IMG/VR virus record: IMGVR_UViG_3300025154_000112
Location: 1-58,283 of that record
Length of the DNA stretch: 58,283 nt
DNA from: a virus
Strand: one strand, 5' to 3'
Below, in pieces: positions 16,688 through 24,276 of the stretch; within the stretch, counting starts at the first letter, position 1; every line of letters starts with the position of its first letter. A program made the translations under genes and the position numbers. The notes under the pieces were generated by a model. It ran no database searches, had not been told where the DNA came from, and saw only the letters and a program-made list of their open reading frames with translations.

Positions 16688-16798
16688 TAATAGTGAAATA
16701 TATGGTTATTAATAAATAATTTTTGAAAGGTTGTATGTTATTACAATATTTTAAAAGTCACATCAATTGCATTCAATAAATAAAGAGGTGGAAGTAAA

Positions 16799-17482
16799 AT
16801 GATTTTCTGCACAGGCGACACTCATGGGAGTATGGGAATGTCAAGATTTAATATGACAAACTTTCCATTACAAAAGGAATTATCTAAAGAAGATTATATG
16901 ATAATTTGTGGAGATTTTGGATTGGTATGGGATAATTCGAAAGAAGAAAAATATTGGTTAAAGTGGTTAAATGATAAAAAATATACGACAATTTTTTGTG
17001 ATGGTAATCACTCGAATCATGACATGTTAGATTCTCTTCCAGTCTCAATATGGAATGGTGGAAAAGTACATTTTATTAATGATAGTGTAATGCATTTAAT
17101 GCGTGGTCAAATTTTTAATATTAATGGAAAGAAGATATTTACTTTTGGTGGAGCCGATTCAATTGATAAGCAACACAGAGTAGAAGGTAAATCATGGTGG
17201 AAACGAGAAATGCCATCAAATGCTGAATATGAAGAAGGATTAGATAATCTAGAAAAGCATAATTTTCAAGTGGATTATGTGATTTCACACGATTGTTCTC
17301 AGAGTATTTTCGAGAAGTTGATGGCAGGACTATGGGTAAAGAGTTTAACATCAATTAACAAGTATTTTGAGGTATTAGAAGAGAAATTAGATTATAAGAA
17401 ATGGTATTTTGGACACTATCACGAGGACAGATGGATTGATGAGAAACATAGGTTGATTTATAATGATATTGTGATGTTATAA
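16799..17482 (+). CDS. Calcineurin-like metallophosphoesterase
   Basis: 227 residues. All metal-binding blocks of the family are present in order: GDTHG (residues 6-10), GDFGLVWD, GNHSNHD, SHD and GHYHED near the C-terminus. It binds two divalent metals and hydrolyses phosphoesters, perhaps a nucleotide or RNA end; the substrate is unknown. AGAGGTGG precedes the ATG, and the TCAATAAATAAA motif sits in the leader at 16773. Confidence 0.9.
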   Translation: MIFCTGDTHGSMGMSRFNMTNFPLQKELSKEDYMIICGDFGLVWDNSKEEKYWLKWLNDKKYTTIFCDGNHSNHDMLDSLPVSIWNGGKVHFINDSVMHLMRGQIFNINGKKIFTFGGADSIDKQHRVEGKSWWKREMPSNAEYEEGLDNLEKHNFQVDYVISHDCSQSIFEKLMAGLWVKSLTSINKYFEVLEEKLDYKKWYFGHYHEDRWIDEKHRLIYNDIVML

Positions 17483-17499
17483 ATAAAGGAGTGAAATAA

Positions 17500-17817
17500 A
17501 TGGAATTGACAGATAAAGAAAAATTAAATCTACCAATGGAAGAAAAATTAAAATTAGTCGCAGATCACATTGAAAATATGACTGATGAAGAGTTTGAACA
17601 AGAATGTGGGCATTTATTCATAGATAAAGATAGTACAAACAGTCCTTGGCATCCATCAAAACAAAATAGTTTTTATACTTGTTGGTATTGTGGTAAAAAT
17701 GGCAATGCTCATTTATGTACAGATGGAATGGGTAGAGGATTTTGTCCAGAATGTAGAGAAAGAGCAGAGAAGGAATTTTTAGATTGGGAGAATCCTAAAG
17801 AGAGGGAGGAGTGGTAA
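17500..17817 (+). CDS. Zinc-ribbon protein
   Basis: 105 residues: a helical acidic N-terminal half, then CWYCGKNGNAHLC and FCPEC forming a probable zinc ribbon, and a charged tail. AAAGGAGTG lies upstream. Role unknown. Confidence 0.65.
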   Translation: MELTDKEKLNLPMEEKLKLVADHIENMTDEEFEQECGHLFIDKDSTNSPWHPSKQNSFYTCWYCGKNGNAHLCTDGMGRGFCPECRERAEKEFLDWENPKEREEW

Positions 17818-17818
17818 G

Positions 17819-18043
17819 ATGGAAATCATTAAGGAAATGCAAGAAGTTGAAATAGAAAAAGTCATTATGACTAGGGAAGAATACAATAAAAAACTTAAAG
17901 ACGCAAGATTACAGGGTAGAAATAATTTAGCAAATGAATTAAGAAACATAATTGTTAATTTTGAATATCGATTAAATATTGGTGGTATGAATATTTTATT
18001 TAAAAGATTATTAGATGAAATAATGAAAAATATTCTTTGGTAA
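17819..18043 (+). CDS. Small helical hypothetical protein
   Basis: 74 residues, helical and charged, beginning one base after the previous stop with GAGGAG inside the previous gene. Its C-terminus is amphipathic. Probably coupled to the zinc-ribbon gene. Confidence 0.6.
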   Translation: MEIIKEMQEVEIEKVIMTREEYNKKLKDARLQGRNNLANELRNIIVNFEYRLNIGGMNILFKRLLDEIMKNILW

Positions 18044-18084
18044 TGAAACAAATATTTTATCGGGCTTAAATCAATAAATAATTA

Positions 18085-18113
18085 TTGACAAATTACTATA
18101 AACATGTTATTAT
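18085..18113 (+). promoter_or_regulatory. Strong promoter of the RAMP-like gene
   Basis: A perfect TTGACA and TATTAT are separated by 17 bases. The promoter is flanked by a 13-base direct repeat, CAATAAATAATTA, at 18072 and 18125. It drives the RAMP-like gene and probably the pentamer array and winged-helix gene, because no terminator is seen between them. Confidence 0.85.
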
Positions 18114-18159
18114 TTACTTGTAAGCAATAAATAATTAAAAAGAAAGAGGGAGTTTAAAA

Positions 18160-18738
18160 ATGAAAAAACTTAAAGTTACATGGAAAGGTATTACCCCATT
18201 AATTATGCACTCAAACCAAGGAGTTAACCCACTTCATCCTCTAACTAAGGAACTAAAGAAATATACGGGTAAGAGAACAAAAACTGACGAAGATCATGAA
18301 ATGATTGCAGACTTAGAATGGGAATGTGGTCTGTATTGGAAGGATAATATGGGAACTTTTATGCCAGCAGAAAATGTAGAGGCCACAATTAGAAATGGAG
18401 CTAAGTCTATTAAGAAAGGCACAGCTATTCAGAAATTCTTATCAGTTGAACCGTTATACATACCTTTTGCATATGGTGAAAATCTTACCAAAGAACAATT
18501 GAAAGCAGATTTAAAGTATAGAGATGTTAGAGTTATGAAAGTAAATAATGCTTCAATTTTAAGAACTAGAGCAAGATTTGACACATGGCAAGTTACATTC
18601 TTTGTAAATTATGAAGAGTCTCAAATTGATCTAGAAGCTGTAATTCAAAGCATTGATTTTGCAGGGAAATATGTAGGACTGTGTGATAGTAGACCTAAGT
18701 ATGGACAGTTTGTAGCTGTAGTCGAAGAAGTAGAGTAA
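18160..18738 (+). CDS. RAMP/Cas7-like phage protein
   Basis: 192 residues. It begins with a strand (KKLKVTWKGITPLIMHS), then NPLHPLTKELKK and a helix, FMPAENVEATIRNGAK (like the helix after the first strand region of RAMP proteins), and ends with GKYVGLCDSRPKYGQFVAVV, like the glycine-rich G-R-x-x-G loop that closes many RAMP folds. Phage proteins with the pattern TPL.MH...NPL.P.TKELK are widespread and unnamed. If it is a true RAMP it would bind RNA or single-stranded DNA. It has its own strong promoter and lies directly upstream of the pentamer array. The fold assignment is by eye only. Confidence 0.55.
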   Translation: MKKLKVTWKGITPLIMHSNQGVNPLHPLTKELKKYTGKRTKTDEDHEMIADLEWECGLYWKDNMGTFMPAENVEATIRNGAKSIKKGTAIQKFLSVEPLYIPFAYGENLTKEQLKADLKYRDVRVMKVNNASILRTRARFDTWQVTFFVNYEESQIDLEAVIQSIDFAGKYVGLCDSRPKYGQFVAVVEEVE

Positions 18739-18743
18739 GATAT

Positions 18744-19132
18744 GATTTTTAGGTTCTGTTGGGTTGGGGCGAGTTAAGATGGGATAGGGCAAGCTACGAT
18801 AAGTTAAGCAATATATGCTACGTTACGTCGAGATAAAATGCGTTATGATAAGTTTGGCCGAGTTAAGTTGAGCAATATATGTTCAGTTTCGTTGAGTAGG
18901 GTTTGGGTGGGTTTGGATATGCTTTGATGAGTATTTTAGGTTCAGTTTCGCTCTGTTGCGTTATGATTGGATGGGATAAGTTCTGTTATGTATTTTAAGT
19001 TGGGATATGATTAGATATGTTCAGTTGCGTCTTGAATGTGATGAGTTTGGTTTTGTTAGGCATTTTAGGATCAGTTGTGTTGAGATGGGTTTCGTTGAGG
19101 TACGATACGCTGTGATTTGATAGGCATTATGG
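18744..19132 (+). repeat. Phased pentanucleotide array, six blocks
   Basis: A non-coding stretch built of 5-base units with G at position 1 (all but one unit here) and T at position 3 (most units): consensus G-W-T-N-N. Six blocks of 11, 11, 10, 10, 12 and 11 units (18753-18807, 18817-18871, 18881-18930, 18940-18989, 18999-19059, 19069-19123) are separated by 9-base spacers GATTTTTAG, GCAATATAT (twice), GTATTTTAG, GTATTTTAA, GCATTTTAG and a closing GCATTATGG. The + strand is G- and T-rich and C-poor (block 1 has 21 G but 5 C in 55), unlike its surroundings. Variable bases at positions 4 and 5 rule out a simple tandem repeat. Confidence 0.9.
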
Positions 19133-19163
19133 GCAAAATAAGAATAATAAAGGAGATATAAGA

Positions 19164-19628
19164 ATGAATGAATTAGTAAATAAAAAAGAAAAATGGGAAT
19201 TACTATTTGAGTATATTGTAAAAATGGATTATGACACTACGATATTACATAGTGAAATTGAAGAGGTTATTAAAGAAAGTCAAAATACACCTAAATATTA
19301 TTCTATTATTGGTAAAACAAAAAAGAAATTACTTGAATCAAGTAAAACTATTAAATCCTTAGCAGGTCAAGGATATTCAATTGTTAATCCAGATGAATAT
19401 ACTGATATGTCTTTAAAACATATTAAGAGTGGTTTTAATAAGATTGATAAAGGGTATCAAGTATTACAATATGCTCCTGTTAATGAAATGTCAAAAGAGG
19501 GATTGGAGGCATTTAGGCATGTTTCTGATAGAGCAAAAACACTTCATGCTATGCTTGCTGGAGGATGTACAGAATTAAAATTGTTAAATAAAAAGAAGAG
19601 TAAATTGGTATTAAGTAATAGTTTTTGA
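19164..19628 (+). CDS. Winged-helix-like protein flanked by pentamer blocks
   Basis: 154 residues. A helical N-terminal half is followed by KTKKKLLESSKTIKSLAGQG and YSIVNPDEYT, which recalls a recognition helix and wing (compare the G-x-G-Y wing of OmpR-type domains), and then a helical C-terminal domain. Phage proteins of this shape occur in many genomes without a known function. AAAGGAGATATAAG precedes the ATG. The gene has pentamer array on both sides, suggesting it binds the array DNA or its transcript; this is inference. Confidence 0.6.
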   Translation: MNELVNKKEKWELLFEYIVKMDYDTTILHSEIEEVIKESQNTPKYYSIIGKTKKKLLESSKTIKSLAGQGYSIVNPDEYTDMSLKHIKSGFNKIDKGYQVLQYAPVNEMSKEGLEAFRHVSDRAKTLHAMLAGGCTELKLLNKKKSKLVLSNSF

Positions 19629-19637
19629 TTAAGATAA

Positions 19638-19724
19638 GCATTTTGGGTTTGGTTTAGATATGTTGGTTTGAGTTAAGTTGCGATGAGTTGTGTTAAGTTA
19701 GGTATTTTGAGTTAAGTATTTATA
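19638..19724 (+). repeat. Phased pentanucleotide array, downstream block
   Basis: It opens with the spacer GCATTTTGG (19638-19646), has 11 G-W-T-N-N units (19647-19701, one with T instead of G at position 1), a second spacer GTATTTTGA, one more unit GTTAA, and GTATTTATA. Two units (GATTA, GATAA) overlap or directly follow the stop codon of the winged-helix gene. The organisation is identical to the upstream array. Confidence 0.85.
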
Positions 19725-19821
19725 AATCTTTAAAAAATTAAGGGACAGTTGATTATGTTTGTAATGGTGATGATTTATGCTATGGTTTATAAGTTATTAT
19801 TGGTGTAAAGGAGAGGTTAGT

Positions 19822-20109
19822 ATGAAGAAATCAGTTGAATTTATAGGTAAGCCCACAGGAGATGGAGAATGTTTTTGTTGGGAAGTAGATGAAGAGAATT
19901 TTATGAAGGCAACGAATGAAGTACCAGATGAGATTATGGATTATATTGGTGGAAAATATTCGCATAAAGATGGGAAATTTATTGGAGGCAAATTAATGGT
20001 TTATCCCAATAGTATTTTTTCAGAAATGTATCTTGACAATGAAGAAATATATAGACATAAAATTCAAAAGAAAATGAGGATTAAAATTAGTTTTGAAGAA
20101 TTAGATTGA
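19822..20109 (+). CDS. Hypothetical phage protein
   Basis: 95 residues (SVEFIGKPTGDGECFCWEV near the N-terminus, then IGGKYSHKDGKFIGGKL). ATG 19822 is chosen because AAAGGAGAGG lies directly before it. No family name known. It lies between the pentamer module and the NAD operon and has no visible tie to either. Confidence 0.65.
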   Translation: MKKSVEFIGKPTGDGECFCWEVDEENFMKATNEVPDEIMDYIGGKYSHKDGKFIGGKLMVYPNSIFSEMYLDNEEIYRHKIQKKMRIKISFEELD

Positions 20110-20141
20110 AAATCAAATTTTAAAGGATGTTTAAATTAAAC

Positions 20142-20171
20142 TTGACTTATTATGCTAAATTGTGGTAGTAT
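20142..20171 (+). promoter_or_regulatory. Promoter of the NAD operon
   Basis: TTGACT, 18 bases, TAGTAT, 35 bases upstream of the PRPP-synthetase-like start. It would transcribe 20206-23245 as one unit, since the genes are 3 and 1 bases apart. Confidence 0.7.
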
Positions 20172-20205
20172 GAATATAGAAATAAATATTTCAGGAGGAA
20201 ACAAA

Positions 20206-21030
20206 ATGATTTGGTTAAATAACAAACTATTAGATTTTACTACATTCCCAAATGGGGAAACAAAACTCAATGAACAACAAATTAATGAGATTTTAGGAGG
20301 TGTTAATAATTCGTTAACTACATTTAAGTATCAATCAGATGCAGACTTGATTAAACTATTGTTCTTAAAGAAATATCTAGACCAATTAAAAATAAATTGT
20401 AATCTACATATCATGTACATGCCATACAGTAGAATGGATAGATCGGAAGGAGGTTCAGCATTTACACTAAAATATATTGCAGAATTTATTAATAATTTAG
20501 GGTTTGATTATATTCATGTATTGGAACCACATTCTGATGTAACTCCTGCATTATTAAATAATTGTAAAAGTAGATTCCTATCTGTAGATATTTTTTATGA
20601 TATTAAAGACAAAATTAATTTCAATGATGATACTGATTATGTTTATTTCCCAGATGCTTCGAGTGAGAAACGTTATAGTAAAATGATTGGCGTTCCAAAT
20701 CAATTAGTTGGATTTAAACATAGAGATTTTCAAACAGGTAAAATTACTAGTCTTCAAGTTTTTGGAGATGTTAAGAAAAAAGGATTTAAAGTAATAATGT
20801 TGGATGACTTATCAAGTTATGGAGGAACATTTTTGCTTGGTGCAAAACAACTTAAAGAACTTGGAGCTTCTGAAATTTATCTTGTTGTTGGACATTGCGA
20901 GGAATCAATTTACAAAGGCGATGTATTTAAAACAGACTTGATTGATAAAGTTTTCACTACAGATACTATTATGAATGAATCATTAAATGATAAAATTGAA
21001 GTATATAAAATTATGAAAGAAGGTAATTAA
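20206..21030 (+). CDS. PRPP-synthetase-like pyrophosphokinase (NARP1 Adps candidate)
   Basis: 274 residues from ATG 20206, which follows TCAGGAGG. Prs-type motifs: MPYSRMDRSEGGSAFTLK, VLEPHSDVTPALL (catalytic-loop His) and the ribose-phosphate loop VIMLDDLSSYGGTF. It is shorter and more divergent than housekeeping Prs (about 315 residues). In phages a Prs-like enzyme (Adps) next to a NAMPT-like enzyme (Namat) forms NARP1: ADP-ribose is pyrophosphorylated, then joined to nicotinamide to rebuild NAD+. It may instead make PRPP for an NMN route; no NMN adenylyltransferase is seen here, which favours NARP1. Confidence 0.8.
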   Translation: MIWLNNKLLDFTTFPNGETKLNEQQINEILGGVNNSLTTFKYQSDADLIKLLFLKKYLDQLKINCNLHIMYMPYSRMDRSEGGSAFTLKYIAEFINNLGFDYIHVLEPHSDVTPALLNNCKSRFLSVDIFYDIKDKINFNDDTDYVYFPDASSEKRYSKMIGVPNQLVGFKHRDFQTGKITSLQVFGDVKKKGFKVIMLDDLSSYGGTFLLGAKQLKELGASEIYLVVGHCEESIYKGDVFKTDLIDKVFTTDTIMNESLNDKIEVYKIMKEGN

Positions 21031-21033
21031 GTC

Positions 21034-21534
21034 ATGAGTAAAGTATTCCTTGGCGGTACTTGTAATAATAGTATATGGAGAGACAAATTAATTCCAATGC
21101 TTAATATTAACTATTTTAATCCAGTTGTAGAGGATTGGACTGAAGAATGTATGATAGAAGAGCGTAGACAACGTGAAACATGTGATTATTGTTTATATGT
21201 AATTACTCCGTCTATGAGTGGAGTCTATAGTATTGCAGAAGTTATAGATGATAGCAACAAACGTCCTGGAAAAACTATATTTTGTATATTAAATTCTGAA
21301 GTTCCAATAATTACACAAGTACCAAATCCAATGTGCTATCTTGGAAGTCCTGATATTAATATGTTTATAGATAAAATTAATTATCCAAATGATAAGATTA
21401 ATTTTTCAATTGGAGAAATGAAATCTTTAAATCAGGTCGGATTAATAGTAGAAAGAAATGGTGGAATGTATTTTAAATCGTTAGAAGAAGTTGCTGAGTA
21501 TTTAAATAATATGAATAAGAAAGAGGTAAAATAA
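21034..21534 (+). CDS. Nucleoside 2-deoxyribosyltransferase-like protein
   Basis: 166 residues. Family pattern: VFLGGTCNNSIWRDKLIP, YFNPVVEDWTEE, and CDYCLYVITPSMSGVYSIAEVIDDS. This Rossmann-like group acts on N-glycosidic bonds of nucleosides or nucleotides and is related to the TIR/SLOG-type NAD-processing folds. It lies between the two NAD-operon enzymes with 3- and 1-base gaps, so it is probably part of the pathway: it could process ADP-ribose-type products or salvage bases. Substrate unknown. Confidence 0.75.
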   Translation: MSKVFLGGTCNNSIWRDKLIPMLNINYFNPVVEDWTEECMIEERRQRETCDYCLYVITPSMSGVYSIAEVIDDSNKRPGKTIFCILNSEVPIITQVPNPMCYLGSPDINMFIDKINYPNDKINFSIGEMKSLNQVGLIVERNGGMYFKSLEEVAEYLNNMNKKEVK

Positions 21535-21535
21535 T

Positions 21536-23245
21536 ATGAAAACAAATCCAATGTTAATGACAGATTCGTACAAAATAAGCCACCTCATTATGAGTGAAAA
21601 AGGTACAGAAAAAATTTATTCTACATTTACGCCTAGACATTCAAGAATTGAAGGAATTAATGAAGTAGTATTCTTTGGTTTACAAGGATTTATTAAAGAT
21701 TATCTAATTGATAATTTCAATGAAAACTTTTTCAATGTTGATAAATCAATAGTAGTTGCAGATTATAAAAGAATCATTAAAAATTCTCTAGGAGATAATT
21801 GTGCAGATACAACTCATATTGAAGCATTACATGATTTAGGATACCTTCCTATTAAAATCAAGGCAGTAAAAGAAGGCACATTGATTCCAATGAAAGTTCC
21901 TGTGTTTACAATTGAAAATACTAAAAAAGAGTTCTATTGGTTGACTAATTTCTTAGAGACATTGATTTCCGCAAATATGTGGAAAGTAATTACTGCAACA
22001 ACAATTGTAAAGAAATATAGAGACATTTGTGAAAAGTGGGCTGAGAAAACATGTGATAGTAAAGATCATATTCAATGGCAATGTCATAATTTTAGTTATA
22101 GAGGTATGAGTGGTCATGAAGATGCAGTAACTACAGGAGCAGGACATTTATTATATTTTACTGGTAGTGATACGATTCCAAGTATTCAATATTTAGAGCA
22201 ATATTATGGTGTTAATGTGGAAAAGGAATTAGTTTCAGCAAGTGTGTTAGCAACGGAACATAGTATTCAATGTGGATATCAAGATGATTTGAGATATTTT
22301 AAGAGAATGATTACTGAAGTTGCCCCTAGTGGAATTGTAAGTATAGTTAGTGATGGGTATGATTATTTTAATGTCTTGGGGAATATTTTACCTTCATTGA
22401 AAGATGATATTATGAGTAGAAATGGTAAGTGTGTCATTCGTCCTGATTCTGGAAGTCCAATAAAGATTATTTGCGGTAATGTGATTGTTGAAGATTTAAC
22501 CAATGAAGAATATTGTGATAATCTGGAAGATTGCAAGGAAATTATGTTGGAGAGAATAATTGACGATATAAGAAATGATACACCTCATGGAGAACATGGT
22601 ATTTCTAGGCAAGATGCAATTTTTAAATTTCAAGATAAGCATTATGAAATTGTTATTGAAATTGATTGGAATAGACATGATAAACAATATTATTATATTG
22701 ATGGTGCTAATGTTCATATTTGTAAAGAAGTAAAATTAACTATAGAGCAAAAGGGTTCTGTAGAAGCATTATGGGATACCTTTGGAGGAACTATTAATAG
22801 TAAAGGGTATAAGGTACTAGATAGTCATGTGGGCTTAATATATGGAGATAGCATAAGTCCAGAAATTGCAGAAGAAACTTTCAAACAATTAGAAGCAAAG
22901 GGGTTTTCAGCAGAAAACATCGTATACGGAGTTGGAAGTTATTCTTTAGGTTATCACACCAGAGACACATTTTCGTTCGCTTTAAAGGCCACTTATACGG
23001 TTATTGATGGAGTTGAAAAGTTTATCTTTAAAGATCCTAAAACCGATATTGGTGGAATCAAAAAATCTCAAAAAGGAATGGTTGCAGTAGTTGATGGTGA
23101 AAATGGTATCTATTTGGTTGATGGATTAAATGAAATGGAAAAAGATGCAATTGATATTATTGATTTACTTGAAGATGTATTTATTGATGGAAAATTAGTA
23201 AGAGATGAAAGTTTAGCAGAAATTAGAGCGAGAGTTTTGAAATAA
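21536..23245 (+). CDS. Nicotinamide phosphoribosyltransferase-like enzyme (NAMPT/Namat)
   Basis: 569 residues, longer than human NAMPT (491). Motifs in order: TDSYKISHLIMSEKGTEKIY, FFGLQGFI, NFSYRGMSGHEDA with TGSDTIPSIQYL, ATEHSIQ (equivalent of the catalytic His loop), VIRPDSGSP and GVGSYSLGYHTRDTF. An acidic insertion at about residues 310-410 has no counterpart in the cellular enzyme. It joins nicotinamide to a pyrophosphorylated ribose donor: PRPP giving NMN, or ADPR-PP giving NAD+ directly if this is Namat. The companion Prs-like gene suggests the latter. Confidence 0.9.
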   Translation: MKTNPMLMTDSYKISHLIMSEKGTEKIYSTFTPRHSRIEGINEVVFFGLQGFIKDYLIDNFNENFFNVDKSIVVADYKRIIKNSLGDNCADTTHIEALHDLGYLPIKIKAVKEGTLIPMKVPVFTIENTKKEFYWLTNFLETLISANMWKVITATTIVKKYRDICEKWAEKTCDSKDHIQWQCHNFSYRGMSGHEDAVTTGAGHLLYFTGSDTIPSIQYLEQYYGVNVEKELVSASVLATEHSIQCGYQDDLRYFKRMITEVAPSGIVSIVSDGYDYFNVLGNILPSLKDDIMSRNGKCVIRPDSGSPIKIICGNVIVEDLTNEEYCDNLEDCKEIMLERIIDDIRNDTPHGEHGISRQDAIFKFQDKHYEIVIEIDWNRHDKQYYYIDGANVHICKEVKLTIEQKGSVEALWDTFGGTINSKGYKVLDSHVGLIYGDSISPEIAEETFKQLEAKGFSAENIVYGVGSYSLGYHTRDTFSFALKATYTVIDGVEKFIFKDPKTDIGGIKKSQKGMVAVVDGENGIYLVDGLNEMEKDAIDIIDLLEDVFIDGKLVRDESLAEIRARVLK

Positions 23246-23330
23246 GATTTAGAAAGTGGAGTAAATGGAAGATATATGGAGATAAACGAAGTATATCTTC
23301 CTGATAAAGATTTGGATGTGATATTTTTTT

Positions 23331-23537
23331 ATGGAATGTCCATATTGTAGTTATGAATTAAAATGCACAGATTACTATGGTAAGCGTCAAGTAGCAGAAC
23401 ATTATTGGTCGTACCCTCAATCTTGGATAGAGAAAGAGGGAGATATTTTCAAATGCGATAATGAAGAGTGCGACATGTATCAAGAAAGTTTTTATACTGA
23501 TTCAAGAGATGAATTACATGAAGGTTATCCATGTTAG
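23331..23537 (+). CDS. Small zinc-ribbon protein
   Basis: 68 residues. CPYC near the N-terminus and CDNEEC later form a probable zinc ribbon; the shape recalls Lar-like phage restriction-alleviation proteins, but this is not certain. The ribosome site is weak. The 85 bases upstream contain no other gene. Confidence 0.5.
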   Translation: MECPYCSYELKCTDYYGKRQVAEHYWSYPQSWIEKEGDIFKCDNEECDMYQESFYTDSRDELHEGYPC

Positions 23538-23551
23538 AAAAGGAGTAAATA

Positions 23552-23733
23552 ATGATAAACAACATCCCATGCCCTTACTGTAAAAGTAAAGACACAAATA
23601 TAAAAGAAGTAATTTGGGTGTCTTTTAATCAAGAAAATGAAGGACTTGTAGAAATTATGCAATATTGACTGAGTTTAAGTATGAAGTTATTAGTCAGGAT
23701 TATCAAGATAAAGAATTGATTTTTAGAGATTGA
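23552..23733 (+). pseudogene. Frameshifted Lar-like zinc-ribbon gene
   Basis: AAAGGAG and ATG open MINNIPCPYCKSKD, which stops at 23668. Coding continues in another frame (LTEFKYEVISQDYQDKEL to IFRD, stop at 23731) with the shift at about 23660. Restored length about 60 residues. A single-base indel explains it. Confidence 0.5.
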
Positions 23734-23747
23734 TAGGAGATTTAATT

Positions 23748-24104
23748 ATGGATTTAAGAATGTATATATTAGTTAATGAAGATATTGAAATCAATAAAGG
23801 AAAACTTGCAGGTCAAGTCGGACACGCAGTAGCAGTATATTTTTATAATTTTATGATTGATGAGAGTAAGGAATACGATTCAACTATTGAATTATATATG
23901 ACGAATTATCAAAAGAAAATTATTCTTTATGCTCCGCAATCAAAATTAGAGGAATTAGAAGTTAAAGGTTATATCGCTATCAGAGATAGAGGATGGACGG
24001 ATTTAGAACCTAATACATTGACATGTATTAATATGGGAATTATCGATTATGATGATTTTCCAAAAGAATTAAATTGGTTAAAAAATTTAAAGTTATGTAG
24101 ATGA
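23748..24104 (+). CDS. Peptidyl-tRNA hydrolase II (PTH2)-like protein
   Basis: 119 residues. Family motifs: KGKLAGQVGHAVAVYFYNF at residues about 17-35 (the conserved Lys-Gly-K-A-Q-x-x-H-A block) and ILYAPQSKLEELEVKGY, ending DRGWTDLEPNTLTCINMG. PTH2 releases peptides from tRNA in archaea and eukaryotes. Phages also carry such genes; the role here is unknown. TAGGAGA precedes the ATG. Confidence 0.8.
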   Translation: MDLRMYILVNEDIEINKGKLAGQVGHAVAVYFYNFMIDESKEYDSTIELYMTNYQKKIILYAPQSKLEELEVKGYIAIRDRGWTDLEPNTLTCINMGIIDYDDFPKELNWLKNLKLCR

Positions 24105-24150
24105 GTTATCAATTCAAAGAATAGTTTGATCGGAATAGGAGTGTTTAATT

Positions 24151-24273
24151 ATGTGTGAGAATAATAAAGAAGCAAAGCATATTACGATTAATATTTTACC
24201 TCAAAGTCCTGTTGCTTGGTTTTTCATAATGTGGATTGGAATATTTTTTGCTTGTGCATTGGGAGGAAAATAA
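24151..24273 (+). CDS. Small membrane protein
   Basis: 40 residues with one hydrophobic segment (VAWFFIMWIGIFFACALGG) at the C-terminus. AGGAGTG lies upstream. Three bases separate it from the next gene. Function unknown. Confidence 0.55.
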   Translation: MCENNKEAKHITINILPQSPVAWFFIMWIGIFFACALGGK

Positions 24274-24276
24274 ATA

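Noticed and set aside
18744-19132. CRISPR array or simple tandem repeat
   Set aside because: There are no identical direct repeats of CRISPR length; only two bases of each five are fixed and the 9-base spacers are too short. No cas1/cas2 is present.
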